A stretch of 64,000 nucleotides of DNA from RGIG3002 sp964449325 (GCA_964449325.1 CAYUYJ010000012.1:32391-96390), one strand, 5' to 3'; counted from the stretch's first letter, positions 8,607 through 17,285 are shown. The notes: generated from the letters alone by a model not told the origin. Made by a program: numbers and translations.

Positions 8607-8638
8607 AAGCAGCGCCAAGCGCGGAAAGAGGATGTATT

Positions 8639-9016
8639 ATGATGAAAAAAATAGCAACAGACAAAGCACCGGCAGCAATCGGACCATATTCACAGGGAAT
8701 CGTTATGGACAACATTTTATTTGCTTCCGGTCAGATACCGATTGATCCCGCAACAGGAGAAATCAAAGGAACGACCATTGAAGAGCAGGCAGAGCAGGTA
8801 ATGAAAAACATCGGTGGTCTTTTGGAAGCAGCAGGCTGTGATTATACAAAAGTTGTAAAAACTACTTGTTTTCTTGCCAATATGGAAGACTTTGGTGCGT
8901 TTAACGGTGTATATGAAAAGTATTTTACCGAAAAACCCGCAAGAAGCTGTGTGGCTGTAAAAGAGTTGCCCAAAAAGGTTTTGTGTGAGGTAGAAGTTAT
9001 TGCTTATTTAGGCTAG
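8639..9016 (+). CDS. ridA: RidA family enamine/imine deaminase
   Basis: This 125-residue protein is a full-length member of the RidA (YjgF/YER057c/UK114) family. It shows the N-terminal APAAIGPYSQG, the middle FASGQIPIDPATGEI and the C-terminal RSCVAVKELPKKVLCEVEVIAY, which contains the catalytic Arg and Glu. RidA trimers hydrolyse reactive 2-aminoacrylate and related enamines made by PLP enzymes. AAAGAGG precedes two adjacent ATG codons; the first is taken as start. It sits 12 nt before the kinase gene, so both are likely cotranscribed. Confidence 0.94.
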   Translation: MMKKIATDKAPAAIGPYSQGIVMDNILFASGQIPIDPATGEIKGTTIEEQAEQVMKNIGGLLEAAGCDYTKVVKTTCFLANMEDFGAFNGVYEKYFTEKPARSCVAVKELPKKVLCEVEVIAYLG

Positions 9017-9028
9017 GAGTTTGACAGC

Positions 9029-9532
9029 ATGAAAAACATCGTATTAATCGGAATGCCCGGAGCCGGAAAAAGTACAGTCGGCGTAGTACTTGCCAAAAAC
9101 ATGGGATTTACTTTTTTAGATTCGGACTTACTGATTCAGGACAAGTATAAAAAGCTGCTCCATGAAATCATTGAAGAACGGGGAATTGAAGGCTTCTGGC
9201 AGGTGGAAAATGAAGTCAATGCCGGAATCAGGACGGAGAAATCCATTATTGCCACAGGAGGCAGTGTGATTTATGAAGAAGAGGCAATGAAGCACCTAAA
9301 GGAAATTGGTGTAGTTGTTTATTTGAAGCTGTCCTTGGATGAACTGACTGTAAGACTCGGTGATTTGAATGAAAGAGGCGTGACCTTAAAAGAAGGTCAG
9401 GATTTGGCAGGACTGTATGCGGAGCGGATTCCTTACTATGAAAAATATGCGGATGTTACGATTGAATGTGACGGTAGACTGATTCGGGATATTGTGGCTG
9501 AAATCAGGCAAAAAACAACAGAAGTTTTATAA
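9029..9532 (+). CDS. shikimate kinase-like P-loop kinase (divergent substrate site)
   Basis: This 167-residue kinase has a Walker A GMPGAGKSTVG (residues 8-18) and the shikimate-kinase DSD motif (LDSDLLIQ), with a C-terminal lid/adenine region LYAERIPYYEKYAD. Length and order fit AroK. However, the usual FRxxE motif, whose Arg contacts shikimate, reads FWQVE here, and the usual GGG loop reads TGGSV. So either the substrate site is altered or the enzyme phosphorylates another small molecule. No other shikimate genes adjoin, although a chorismate mutase lies 25 kb away. The name by homology is safe; the substrate is not. Confidence 0.75.
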   Translation: MKNIVLIGMPGAGKSTVGVVLAKNMGFTFLDSDLLIQDKYKKLLHEIIEERGIEGFWQVENEVNAGIRTEKSIIATGGSVIYEEEAMKHLKEIGVVVYLKLSLDELTVRLGDLNERGVTLKEGQDLAGLYAERIPYYEKYADVTIECDGRLIRDIVAEIRQKTTEVL

Positions 9533-9580
9533 ATTTCTGAAATAGAAGGTCCGTATAAAAAATAAGAAAAAGTGCAAAAT

Positions 9581-9618
9581 AGCAGGTAGAAGATGAAACG
9601 TCTTTACCTGCTTTTTTT
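9581..9618 (+). terminator. intrinsic terminator after the kinase gene
   Basis: An 8-bp stem (AGCAGGTA with TACCTGCT) is followed by a run of seven T. It separates the ridA/kinase unit from spoVAE. Confidence 0.8.
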
Positions 9619-9677
9619 GTAGAGCCGTAAGAGGAAAACGCAGGAAAGTGTATTGGCAAAAGAAAGGAAGTGCAAAG

Positions 9678-10034
9678 ATGGATTATGTGAATGCATTCTG
9701 GGTTGGAGGCTTAATTTGTGCCTTGGTACAGATTTTGATGGAAAAAACAAAGATGATGCCGGGAAGAATTATGGTACTTTTAGTGGTGACGGGAGCGATT
9801 ATCAGTGTGTTTGGCTGGTATGAGCCCTTTGCGGAATTTGCGGGCGCGGGAGCCAGTGTGCCCTTACTTGGATTTGGAAATGTGCTGATGAAGGGGGTAA
9901 AAGAAGCTGTGGACCAGTCCGGCTTTTTCGGATTGTTTCAAGGCGGCTTCAAGGCAGGAGCAGTGGGTACGTCGGCAGCCTTGGTATTCGGCTATCTGGC
10001 TAGTCTGGTTTTTAGTCCAAAGATGAAAAAGTAA
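9678..10034 (+). CDS. spoVAE: SpoVAE-type spore membrane protein (stage V sporulation AE)
   Basis: This 118-residue membrane protein has the family signature: FWVGGLICALVQILMEKTK, then MPGRIMVLLVVTGAI, FAEFAGAGASVPLLGFGN and a closing pair of helices. SpoVA proteins move Ca-dipicolinate across the spore membrane in sporulation and germination. Only this subunit is present here, without spoVAC or spoVAD next to it, so the others must lie elsewhere or be absent. The start is placed at ATG 9678, which follows AAAGGAAGTGCAAAG, not at the GTG 30 nt upstream. The stop lies within a hairpin shared with the convergent neighbour. Confidence 0.88.
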   Translation: MDYVNAFWVGGLICALVQILMEKTKMMPGRIMVLLVVTGAIISVFGWYEPFAEFAGAGASVPLLGFGNVLMKGVKEAVDQSGFFGLFQGGFKAGAVGTSAALVFGYLASLVFSPKMKK

Positions 10035-10055
10035 GATGCAAGACAGCTTACTTTT
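10027..10055. terminator. bidirectional terminator hairpin between convergent genes
   Basis: The arms AAAAGTAAG (10027-10035) and CTTACTTTT (10047-10055) are a perfect 9-bp inverted repeat. It spans the TAA of spoVAE and the stop of the convergent gene, and is A-rich on one side and T-rich on the other, so it can end transcription in both directions. Confidence 0.75.
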
Positions 10056-10551
10056 CTTCAAAGTCAATACCGGCGTTTACAAGAAACTGTCGAAGATACT
10101 TATCCCATGCGATGTCTGCGGACTTATCGGGAAGGAATGTACGAAGAGAGGTTCCGGTTGTCAGAAGTAAGCCGGAGGCATCATATTTGACCGTCAGAAC
10201 CAGTGCCTGTATTTCTGTACCGGGTACGGTTACGGAGTCCGCCGAAAGGAGGGACTCTACATAGGAAGGAATCAGGTGTAACACAAATTTAAAGTTTACC
10301 GGGGTATGGGTTCCTTTGATTAAATGAAAACATAAGGTTTTCATGTCTTTCCACTGAGAATACTCGTAGGGGCGTATTGTGGAATCTTCCCATTCTTCGG
10401 GGGTATAAAATTCTTTTATCTGGTGTCCGTCGATGAAAAAGGTGTTGTAGGTGGTGATGGAGCCTTCTGAGAGTAGGAAACGGTCAAAGGTGTCGGTAGC
10501 TAAAAATTTGCTCATGAAGTTTTTAACATTTTTTATTTGTAGGGCAATCAT
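10048..10551 (-). CDS. DUF5721-like family protein, unknown function
   Basis: This 167-residue cytoplasmic protein looks like the DUF5721 family found in Lachnospiraceae: it begins MIALQIKNVKNFMSKFLATD, has the central FDRFLLSEGSI and WKDMKTLCFHLIKG, and ends in DKYLRQFLVNAGI. The fold is unknown. No catalytic motif is seen. It is transcribed alone on the minus strand, convergent with spoVAE and divergent from the large surface protein. AGGAGG-like bases (revcomp of CCTCCTTCG at 10557-10565) lie upstream of the ATG. My family assignment is from memory of sequence character. Confidence 0.65.
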   Translation of the reverse strand: MIALQIKNVKNFMSKFLATDTFDRFLLSEGSITTYNTFFIDGHQIKEFYTPEEWEDSTIRPYEYSQWKDMKTLCFHLIKGTHTPVNFKFVLHLIPSYVESLLSADSVTVPGTEIQALVLTVKYDASGLLLTTGTSLRTFLPDKSADIAWDKYLRQFLVNAGIDFEEK

Positions 10552-10875
10552 GGGGTCCTCCTTCGATAATCGGATAGGATTAGTTTAACATAGAAAATGT
10601 GGAGAATAAAGAAAAAATACTCCTTTTTTAGGGAGGAAGAGGTTTTCTGCCAAGTTGTCTGTCCGCATGAAAAGTTATTTTGACTCCCGGGATAAAATAA
10701 GGCTACATAATATGTGAGAAAAGGATAATGATAAATGCTTTCAATTCTTGACATAAAGTACTATGAACAATACAATTATTGTATATATGGATGAAGGTAT
10801 AAACAAAGAAAATGAGGTAGTGGAGTAGCTGAATTAATATAGTATATTGAGTTAGTGAAAGCGAGGAAAAAACAA
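10552..10875. other. intergenic region upstream of the surface protein
   Basis: This ~320-bp A+T-rich gap between divergent genes holds one strong + strand promoter (10748-10776) and a leader of about 90 nt. I see no riboswitch fold or gene in it. Confidence 0.6.
10748..10776 (+). promoter_or_regulatory. near-consensus sigma-A promoter for the LRR/InlB-repeat protein
   Basis: TTGACA (10748-10753) and TACAAT (10771-10776) are spaced by exactly 17 bp. The -10 box is also the left arm of a short perfect inverted repeat, TACAAT-T-ATTGTA (10771-10783), which could be an operator or chance. Confidence 0.75.
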
Positions 10876-13800
10876 ATGAGAAAACGGGTAAAATGGCTTA
10901 GTGTATTGTTGGCAGCAACCATGGTTGTTTCTTCTGTGGATATTGTTTCGGCAGCTTCGTTTGAAGGGGTGGAAGAACAACAGGAGATACAAGAAGAACA
11001 AGTGCAACAAGAAGAACAAGTGCAGCAGACTGAGGTTGAGAGCATAGAACAGACAACCGAAAGTATTGTAGAACAGATGGAAAGTGCTACAGAGGAGACT
11101 GAGCAAACCGGAGAGAACGAAACAGAGCCCCGAAGTTTCGAAAATATGACCGGGGAAGAAACTTACACTGAGCCGGTAATGGATTCCTATCTTGCCGGTT
11201 CAGAAGAAGACAGTAGTCAATTTTTAAAGATAGAAGGTACTGCTGTTGCCGGCTTGAATGAGGAAGGACTAAAACAGGAATGTCTGGAGTTGGTAATTCC
11301 TGATAATATTTCCGAAATTTCAGCAGGAGCTTTTCAAAAATGTGAGAATATTATCAGTGTAGTATTGCCGGGCAACCTAAGAAAATTAGGGGATAATGCA
11401 TTTGCAGAATGTTCCAACTTAAAAAAAGTGGAAATACAATCCAATATGATTCAATGTGGTCTTAACAGAACCAACTCAGCCTATGGAGCGTTTAGAGGTT
11501 GTGCCATTGAAGAAGTGATATTCGGCATAAACGTAAACACAATACCGGAAGGGATGTTTTGCGGAGCCGGCTTTGCTTCCACAGAAATGATATATATTCC
11601 GGCAACAGTAAGCAAAATAGGTGCATATTGCTTTGCGAATGCAAAAAATGCAACGGTGAATTTAGCGGAGAATTCCCGCCTGACCGACATAGGGAATTGT
11701 GCTTTTAAGGGTACAAATGTGATATGGGAAAAATTCCCGCAAAATATCAAAAAAATAGGAACTGAGGCATTTAGTAATTGTCAGAACATTACAGAAGTAG
11801 TATTACCGGTCGTACTTACAAATCTGGGAGAGAAGGCATTTTATGGATGTAGCAATTTAGGAAAAGTAGAAATACTATCCAATACCATACAATGTGGACC
11901 AAATAGTATTAATGCAGATTATGGACCATTTAAAAACTGCGCCATTAGTGAGGTAGTATTTGGGGAGAATGTTACTACGATACCGGATGCATTATTCCAT
12001 GAAGCAGGATTTGCGCCGGATACAACAATAGAACTTCCGAAACAAATCAAAAAAATTGGAGTTAGTGCATTTGCTGATGCAAGTGTAAAAGATGTTATTA
12101 TACCGGAAGGTTCCGGACTGGCTTATATAGAAGAAAAAGCCTTTGCCAATACAAGTGTGACAATAGGAAAATTCCCACAAACTGTAACGAAAATTGGAGA
12201 GAGGGCATTTCACAACTGTTCAAACATAACGGAAGTAATATTACCGGAAAGTCTTGTGTTACTAAAAGAGAGGGTATTTGAAAATTGCCAAAGTTTAAGC
12301 AGAGTAGAAATAAAATCAAACAAGATTGTATGTGGACCAAATAGCATAAATGCAGCCTATGGACCATTTAAAGACTGTGCTATTAAAGAAATAGTATTTG
12401 GGGAGAAAGTTAGACAGATACCGGATGGATTATTTTGCGGAGCAGGATTTAGCCCGGATGTAATTGTAGAAATACCTTCCACAATAGTAAGAATAGGAAA
12501 AGCCAATTTCGCCAATTGTTCATCATGGATGAGTGAAGTAACGCTTCCGGATTCCATCACTTTAATTGAAAATACTGCTTTTGATGGTAGCAAAAATTAT
12601 GTGAAATATAGAGTTACATCAGGTTCCTATGCACATAAATGGGTTAAGGAAAAAGGCTATGATATGATAACCGTCAATGGAATTTCTTATAATCTGAATG
12701 GTGGTAAGAAAATTCCGGGAGAAGCATATCCGGCATCCTATATTTCCGGTGAGGAAACAACAAAACAGATAGCGAAAGCAGAAAGAAACGGTTATCTTTT
12801 TGATGGATGGTATACTGATGAAGCGCTGACACAGGCACTGACTGCTGTTTCAGAAGACGAATATGATATAGCAGGATTCAATGACAATATCTCATTATAT
12901 GCAAAATGGGTTCCGATAAAATATACCATTAAGTTTAATGAAAACAAGCCGGAAAGCGCCAGGGACAAAGGAATAGTTACCGGCTTTGCGGATTTGGAGG
13001 TAACTTACGATCAGTCAGTAACTTTATATGATAATAAAAATTCCTACACAAAATATACTTTTGTTGAATGGAATACTAAGTCGGACGGAACAGGAACAAA
13101 ATATGCATCAGGGGAGACCGTAAAGAATCTTTTGAGCGAAGAAGGTGGAGAGATTACCCTTTATGGTATTTGGGAAGCAGGTACTTACTCAATTGTTTAT
13201 GACAGCAATGCTTCTGATAAAGGCGGAAATGTAACCGGTTCTATGGAAAACAGTATTTTAACATTTGACAGAGATGATAATACTGTGGCTGAGAATCAAT
13301 ATAATGTAAAGGGGTATGAATTCCTTGGATGGTCTACAAGAGCAGATGGAAAGGGTATTAGTATAAGTGAAAGTCAACAGATTGGCAAACTGCTTGAGAC
13401 AGCCTATGCTACGGATATTGGAGACACTATTACATTATATGCAAAATGGGGAAAAGTTCCTTATACAGTAACATTGTATAAAAATGATGGAATTACATCA
13501 GAAAAGCTTGCTACCATAAATGTGATGTATGGGCAGAATTTGGCAGACGCAATCAATGTGGCAATGAGTGGTGAAAGTCCGGCAATAGAGGCTGATGCAT
13601 TAAAAAGAAACGGATACAGGCTCTTATCGTGGAATACTATGGCAAATGGTAAGGGTAAAAAATATGCTCTGACAGCAACCAATCTTTGTAATGTAGGTGA
13701 AGAGATTGCTCTATATGCACAGTGGTCCGGTCCTTTAGCTTATAAAGTGACTTATGATTTGGCAGGAGGAAAAAATAATAGCAGAAATCCTAAGTATTAC

Positions 13801-15072
13801 AAATATTCTTTGAGTGAGGATAGGACTTTAATCAATCCAACTAAAAAAGGATATACATTTACCGGTTGGAAAGTGACAGAAGGCGAAGTAAGTGAAACAC
13901 AGGATGGACTTGTAACAAAAATTCCGCATGGAACGTATGGTGATATTAAACTTCAGGCCCAATGGAGCGAAAATAAGTATAAAGTTATTTTCCATGGTGC
14001 CAATGAGTATTACTCAGATGTTACAGGTGATTATATTGAAAAAGAAGAAGGTTATGGTTATGTTTCAGAGAAAGTAGATACTTTAGCGGCAGCAAATTAT
14101 TATATTGCAAAACCGGAATTAGCAGGTACAGTAGGTATTACAGCCTGGACAACGAAACCAAATGGAAAAGGTAAGAGTTATTCAGTTGGAACAATGTTAT
14201 CGAAACTCAGTACAGATAATTTTAATGATGGAACAGGCAAAGGTGTTATTCATCTGTATGCAAAATGGGGAAATGCCAAATACGAGATTACATATGATTT
14301 GGCAGGAGGAGTAAATCATAAATCCAATCCATCTATTTACGAATACAGTAATAGGAAAACACTAGCCATAAAAAATCCAACCAGACCGGGATATACTTTT
14401 GCAGGATGGAATATAAATGATAGTGAAGAAAGAATCATTAATTTAAAAATTCCAAAGGCAACAACCGGAAAAGTAAGATTAAAAGCAAACTGGGCTCCGA
14501 TTAATTATACTGTTAAGATTAATCTGAATAACAGAACTGCCACAGCAGCAGAAGGATTTATTACTTCTTATCATGCTTCCACAGATGGCAGCGGAGACGG
14601 AAATGTAACTTCCATTCTTGTGAAAGATGGAGAAAACCTTATGCTTACGAATCCGGGGTATACACTTGTGGGATTTAATACAACTTCAAATGGCAAAGGA
14701 ATAAATGTGCCCATTGAGTCGGACGGAAAAGTATCATTAAAAAATCTTACGAAGGCAACAGCGGTAGGAAGAAGAGGAGTAACCGTTACATTGTATGCAC
14801 AGTGGAGAATGGATACTTATAATATTAACTATGTGAACATAGACCCGGAATATGATGGTGTTTCAGAGGAAATCGCTACAATTACCGGTGTGACAAATAA
14901 CAATGTGATTCAGTATAAGGTGAACCAGAGCATTATCTTAAGGGATCCAAGCAGATACGGTTTCGAATTCCAGGGATGGTTTTCGGATAAGGAATGTACA
15001 CAGAAGGTGACAAGAATAAACAAAGGAACAACCGGAGATATTACTTTGTATGGTAAGTGGAAAATAAAATAA
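10876..15072 (+). CDS. secreted leucine-rich repeat and InlB-type repeat surface protein
   Basis: This protein has 1398 residues. A signal peptide is seen at the N-terminus (RKRVKWLSVLLAATMVVSS, cleavage near VSAAS). A Glu/Gln-rich linker follows (to ~110). Residues ~140-577 are BspA-type LRR_5 repeats organised in three super-repeats of exactly 146 residues. Residues ~600-1398 hold nine InlB B/Flg_new repeats, each ending LYAKW, LYGIW or a close variant. Such proteins bind host or microbial ligands outside the cell. No LPXTG, SLH or choline-binding anchor is seen at the C-terminus, so it is probably released or held by another means. The ATG at 10876 has GCGAGG nine bases upstream; the GTG 21 nt earlier lacks a site. 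Confidence 0.9.
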   Translation: MRKRVKWLSVLLAATMVVSSVDIVSAASFEGVEEQQEIQEEQVQQEEQVQQTEVESIEQTTESIVEQMESATEETEQTGENETEPRSFENMTGEETYTEPVMDSYLAGSEEDSSQFLKIEGTAVAGLNEEGLKQECLELVIPDNISEISAGAFQKCENIISVVLPGNLRKLGDNAFAECSNLKKVEIQSNMIQCGLNRTNSAYGAFRGCAIEEVIFGINVNTIPEGMFCGAGFASTEMIYIPATVSKIGAYCFANAKNATVNLAENSRLTDIGNCAFKGTNVIWEKFPQNIKKIGTEAFSNCQNITEVVLPVVLTNLGEKAFYGCSNLGKVEILSNTIQCGPNSINADYGPFKNCAISEVVFGENVTTIPDALFHEAGFAPDTTIELPKQIKKIGVSAFADASVKDVIIPEGSGLAYIEEKAFANTSVTIGKFPQTVTKIGERAFHNCSNITEVILPESLVLLKERVFENCQSLSRVEIKSNKIVCGPNSINAAYGPFKDCAIKEIVFGEKVRQIPDGLFCGAGFSPDVIVEIPSTIVRIGKANFANCSSWMSEVTLPDSITLIENTAFDGSKNYVKYRVTSGSYAHKWVKEKGYDMITVNGISYNLNGGKKIPGEAYPASYISGEETTKQIAKAERNGYLFDGWYTDEALTQALTAVSEDEYDIAGFNDNISLYAKWVPIKYTIKFNENKPESARDKGIVTGFADLEVTYDQSVTLYDNKNSYTKYTFVEWNTKSDGTGTKYASGETVKNLLSEEGGEITLYGIWEAGTYSIVYDSNASDKGGNVTGSMENSILTFDRDDNTVAENQYNVKGYEFLGWSTRADGKGISISESQQIGKLLETAYATDIGDTITLYAKWGKVPYTVTLYKNDGITSEKLATINVMYGQNLADAINVAMSGESPAIEADALKRNGYRLLSWNTMANGKGKKYALTATNLCNVGEEIALYAQWSGPLAYKVTYDLAGGKNNSRNPKYYKYSLSEDRTLINPTKKGYTFTGWKVTEGEVSETQDGLVTKIPHGTYGDIKLQAQWSENKYKVIFHGANEYYSDVTGDYIEKEEGYGYVSEKVDTLAAANYYIAKPELAGTVGITAWTTKPNGKGKSYSVGTMLSKLSTDNFNDGTGKGVIHLYAKWGNAKYEITYDLAGGVNHKSNPSIYEYSNRKTLAIKNPTRPGYTFAGWNINDSEERIINLKIPKATTGKVRLKANWAPINYTVKINLNNRTATAAEGFITSYHASTDGSGDGNVTSILVKDGENLMLTNPGYTLVGFNTTSNGKGINVPIESDGKVSLKNLTKATAVGRRGVTVTLYAQWRMDTYNINYVNIDPEYDGVSEEIATITGVTNNNVIQYKVNQSIILRDPSRYGFEFQGWFSDKECTQKVTRINKGTTGDITLYGKWKIK
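11295..12608 (+). repeat. three 438-bp super-repeats in the LRR domain
   Basis: A TGTGGnCnnAA landmark recurs at 11455, 11893 and 12331, spacing 438 bp both times (146 codons). Each unit carries a NITEVVLP-like strand, a YGPFK-C-AI block and a VFGENVTTIPD block. The first copy is the most divergent; the unit edges are approximate. Confidence 0.8.
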
Positions 15073-15093
15073 CACTCAAACAAACAACAAATG

Positions 15094-15161
15094 TTGAAAA
15101 AGAAAAAAATCGCTGTGATACTTTAAATAGGGTATTTCAACGATTTTCTTCGCTTTTTCAA
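15094..15161 (+). terminator. long imperfect hairpin after the surface protein gene
   Basis: The arms start TTGAAAAAG and end CTTTTTCAA, with further matches inside (ATCG/CGAT, TAC/GTA). It probably ends the surface-protein transcript, but the T-run is internal to the stem, so this is a weak call. Confidence 0.4.
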
Positions 15162-15200
15162 GTATTTTACTACAAGTGTGGGGAAAATATAGGAAAGGGG

Positions 15201-15230
15201 TTTACAGAGTAGGGCGACATATGCTATCAT
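15201..15230 (+). promoter_or_regulatory. candidate sigma-A promoter for the degV gene
   Basis: TTTACA and TATCAT are spaced 18 bp, about 72 bp before the degV start. Confidence 0.5.
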
Positions 15231-15302
15231 AAGTAGTAATAAAAACTACATTTTGAAGCAACGGTTGTACAAACGGAAGTTTGCGGCCGGATTGGAGTTG
15301 TT

Positions 15303-16142
15303 ATGAGTTATAAGATTGTTGTAGACAGTTGCTGTGAATTGCCGGAAGAACTGAAGAAGGATGAACGTTTTGAAATTGTTCCGTTGGAGCTTTATATAGG
15401 GGATTATCATGTCACGGATGATGAGAATTTTGAACAGGCAGACTTTATCAAGCGGGTTGCGCAGTCCTCACAGTGTGCAAAGACGGCATGTCCTTCACCG
15501 GAGAAGTTTATGGAGGCATATCATGCGCCTGTAGAGAATGTGTATGTAGTGACATTGTCTGCAAAGCTGAGCGGAAGCTATAACAGTGCGGTATTAGGGA
15601 AAAATCTTTACTATGAGACATATAGAGAAAAGAAAAATATTTATATTTGCGATTCCCGGTCGGCATGCTGCGGGGAAACGCAGATTGCATTAAAGGCAGT
15701 AGAATTAGAGGAAGAAGGTCTTCCTTTTGAAGAAATTGTGAAACAGCTGGAAGCCTTTCGGGATGCCATGAATACTTATTTTGTTCTGGATAATCTGGAA
15801 ACCTTACGGAAGAACGGCAGATTGACCGGAGTAAAGGCTTTGGTTGCTTCCACGCTTAACATTAAGCCGGTTATGGGGGCAAAGGACGGCGCGATTATTC
15901 AGCGTTCACAGGCAGTCGGTATCAAGAAAGGGCTTGCAAAGATGGCAGAGACCGTATTAAAGGAGGCAGTGGATACGGAACAGAAAAATCTGATGATTAC
16001 CCATATCAACTGTCCGGAACGTGCCGAAAAGGTAAAACAGATGCTTATGGAAAAAGCAAAGTTTAAGGGTGCTTATGTACTGAACGGTGCAGGGGTCAGT
16101 ACCGTATATGCCAATGACGGAGGAGTAGTAGTTACGGTTTAA
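15303..16142 (+). CDS. DegV family fatty-acid-binding protein
   Basis: This 279-residue protein shows the DegV pattern: VVDSCCELPEEL near the N-terminus, TACPSPEKFMEAY, the lipid-contact motif VTLSAKLSGSYNSA around residue 80, and a second domain with LDNLETLRKNGRL and LNIKPVMGAKDGAI. DegV/FakB-type proteins hold a fatty acid between two domains; FakB works with the kinase FakA, which is not seen here. So the exact role is open. It converges with the LytTR gene: the stop codons overlap within TTTAA. Confidence 0.9.
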   Translation: MSYKIVVDSCCELPEELKKDERFEIVPLELYIGDYHVTDDENFEQADFIKRVAQSSQCAKTACPSPEKFMEAYHAPVENVYVVTLSAKLSGSYNSAVLGKNLYYETYREKKNIYICDSRSACCGETQIALKAVELEEEGLPFEEIVKQLEAFRDAMNTYFVLDNLETLRKNGRLTGVKALVASTLNIKPVMGAKDGAIIQRSQAVGIKKGLAKMAETVLKEAVDTEQKNLMITHINCPERAEKVKQMLMEKAKFKGAYVLNGAGVSTVYANDGGVVVTV

Positions 16143-16849
16143 GCTTTCTCGCGGTATTCTTTTAACATAAAATGCACATATTTACGAAAAGTTGGATGTA
16201 AGAAAAACTTACGTCCATTTTTTGTGCGTACACGAAGCAGAGTGGCATGTGAGATATAGGCAACATTGACTACCGCATTATAGGATATCGGAAGAAAGGC
16301 GGTAATATGTTTGATTTCTTCATAAAAATTATCCAGACTTTCGGAAATCTCAACAACCGATTCGTCTTTTAGGCATACCTGCACATGAGAACCATCGGAA
16401 GTGATATACATAATATCGTTTTCCAGTACATACAAGGTTTCCTTTTTCGTGCGCAGTTCGATGTGGGGGACTTTATTATCGCTGGCAACAAGAATGATTT
16501 CCAGAATATCCTCCAAATCACTGACACGAATTGGCTTTTGAAGACAGAAGCAGTTATCGGGAAGTTTCATTTCCTGATAATTAATTTTGGAAATACAAAG
16601 GATAATGGGAGCCGTCACTTCGGCATGAACCAAATCCATGGCAACATCATAACCGTTTTTGGAACTGCTTGTCATATCGATAAAAAAAGCTTCATAAAGC
16701 ATAGGAGAGCGCATAAGTGTTTCGGGATTTCCGTAACCGTCAATGTAAAAAGGTTCCCGTTCCTCTCTGCGCTTATCAGATTCTCTCTTTAACAGCCGTT
16801 CTAATTGTTTGCGGTCGGCAATATTATCGTCACAGATTGCGATATGCAT
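16139..16849 (-). CDS. LytTR-family response regulator
   Basis: This 236-residue regulator has a receiver domain (residues 1-~125; acidic pair in AICDDN, phospho-acceptor Asp in FFIDMTS, conserved Lys in CLQKPI) and a C-terminal LytTR DNA-binding domain (about 138-236, with LENDIMYITSDGSHVQV and the closing HPTFRKYV). LytTR regulators bind DNA by beta strands and control virulence, autolysis or peptide signalling. No histidine kinase lies alongside. Start is taken at 16849 because revcomp AAGAAGGATTTTTT precedes ATG; an upstream ATG extends it by 12 residues. It follows the DUF1294 gene by 37 nt on the same strand. Confidence 0.9.
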   Translation of the reverse strand: MHIAICDDNIADRKQLERLLKRESDKRREEREPFYIDGYGNPETLMRSPMLYEAFFIDMTSSSKNGYDVAMDLVHAEVTAPIILCISKINYQEMKLPDNCFCLQKPIRVSDLEDILEIILVASDNKVPHIELRTKKETLYVLENDIMYITSDGSHVQVCLKDESVVEISESLDNFYEEIKHITAFLPISYNAVVNVAYISHATLLRVRTKNGRKFFLHPTFRKYVHFMLKEYREKA

Positions 16850-16886
16850 AAAAAATCCTTCTTTCTTTTCGTATTTGGGGTACACA

Positions 16887-17180
16887 CTAAATAGTCAGGA
16901 ACTGTATCGGTGCATTCAGGATAATCAGAAAAAGAACTACCTGAAGAAGCAGGATAAAGGGCATACCATATACAAAATTCCATGTTCTGGTTTTATGGCG
17001 GAAAAGCTGCATACCGAGAATACAGCCTATACTGCCGCCGATAATGGCAATGATAAAAAGGACAGACTCAGGAATGCGCCAGAGCCGTTTTATTGCCTTG
17101 CGTTTGTCAATTCCCATAATCACAAAGCCAATCAAATTCATAATCACAAAATATATAATAATTAACGAAATTGCGTTCAT
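16887..17180 (-). CDS. DUF1294 membrane protein
   Basis: This protein of about 97 residues belongs to DUF1294. It has three to four membrane helices and the family core GFVIMGIDKRKAIKRLWRI (a charged loop) then GGSIGCILGMQLFRHKT, followed by a hydrophobic tail. Its function is unknown. Start is uncertain: ATG 17180 (MNAISL) has GGATGGG seven bases upstream, and ATG 17192 is in frame; longer starts would run through the promoter. It is the first gene of an operon with the LytTR regulator. The promoter dyad directly upstream suggests tight control. Confidence 0.85.
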   Translation of the reverse strand: MNAISLIIIYFVIMNLIGFVIMGIDKRKAIKRLWRIPESVLFIIAIIGGSIGCILGMQLFRHKTRTWNFVYGMPFILLLQVVLFLIILNAPIQFLTI

Positions 17181-17187
17181 AAAAATA

Positions 17188-17239
17188 CCCATCCAAAGTT
17201 TAGAAAATGTAATTACTATAATTCTAAACTTTGGATGGG
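17188..17239. promoter_or_regulatory. perfect 18-bp dyad over the DUF1294-lytTR promoter
   Basis: CCCATCCAAAGTTTAGAA (17188-17205) is exactly repeated in inverted form at 17222-17239, with a 16-bp gap. The right-hand arm sits between the -35 and -10 boxes and covers the -10; the left-hand arm is downstream of the expected start site and contains the ribosome site of DUF1294. Because the upstream arm is not transcribed, the element should act as a DNA operator rather than an RNA hairpin. Confidence 0.85.
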
Positions 17240-17249
17240 GGTTTGTCAA
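17221..17249 (-). promoter_or_regulatory. near-consensus sigma-A promoter for DUF1294-lytTR
   Basis: Read on the minus strand, TTGACA (17249-17244) and TAGAAT (17226-17221) are spaced 17 bp. Transcription should begin near 17214, leaving a leader of about 34 nt. Confidence 0.75.
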
Positions 17250-17285
17250 AAAATATTCTGCCTTAATCTATTAAGATTTCGTAAA

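Noticed and set aside
10855..10875. GTG start for the LRR protein
   Set aside because: No ribosome site; the ATG at 10876 has a GAGG site at proper distance and a cleaner signal peptide.
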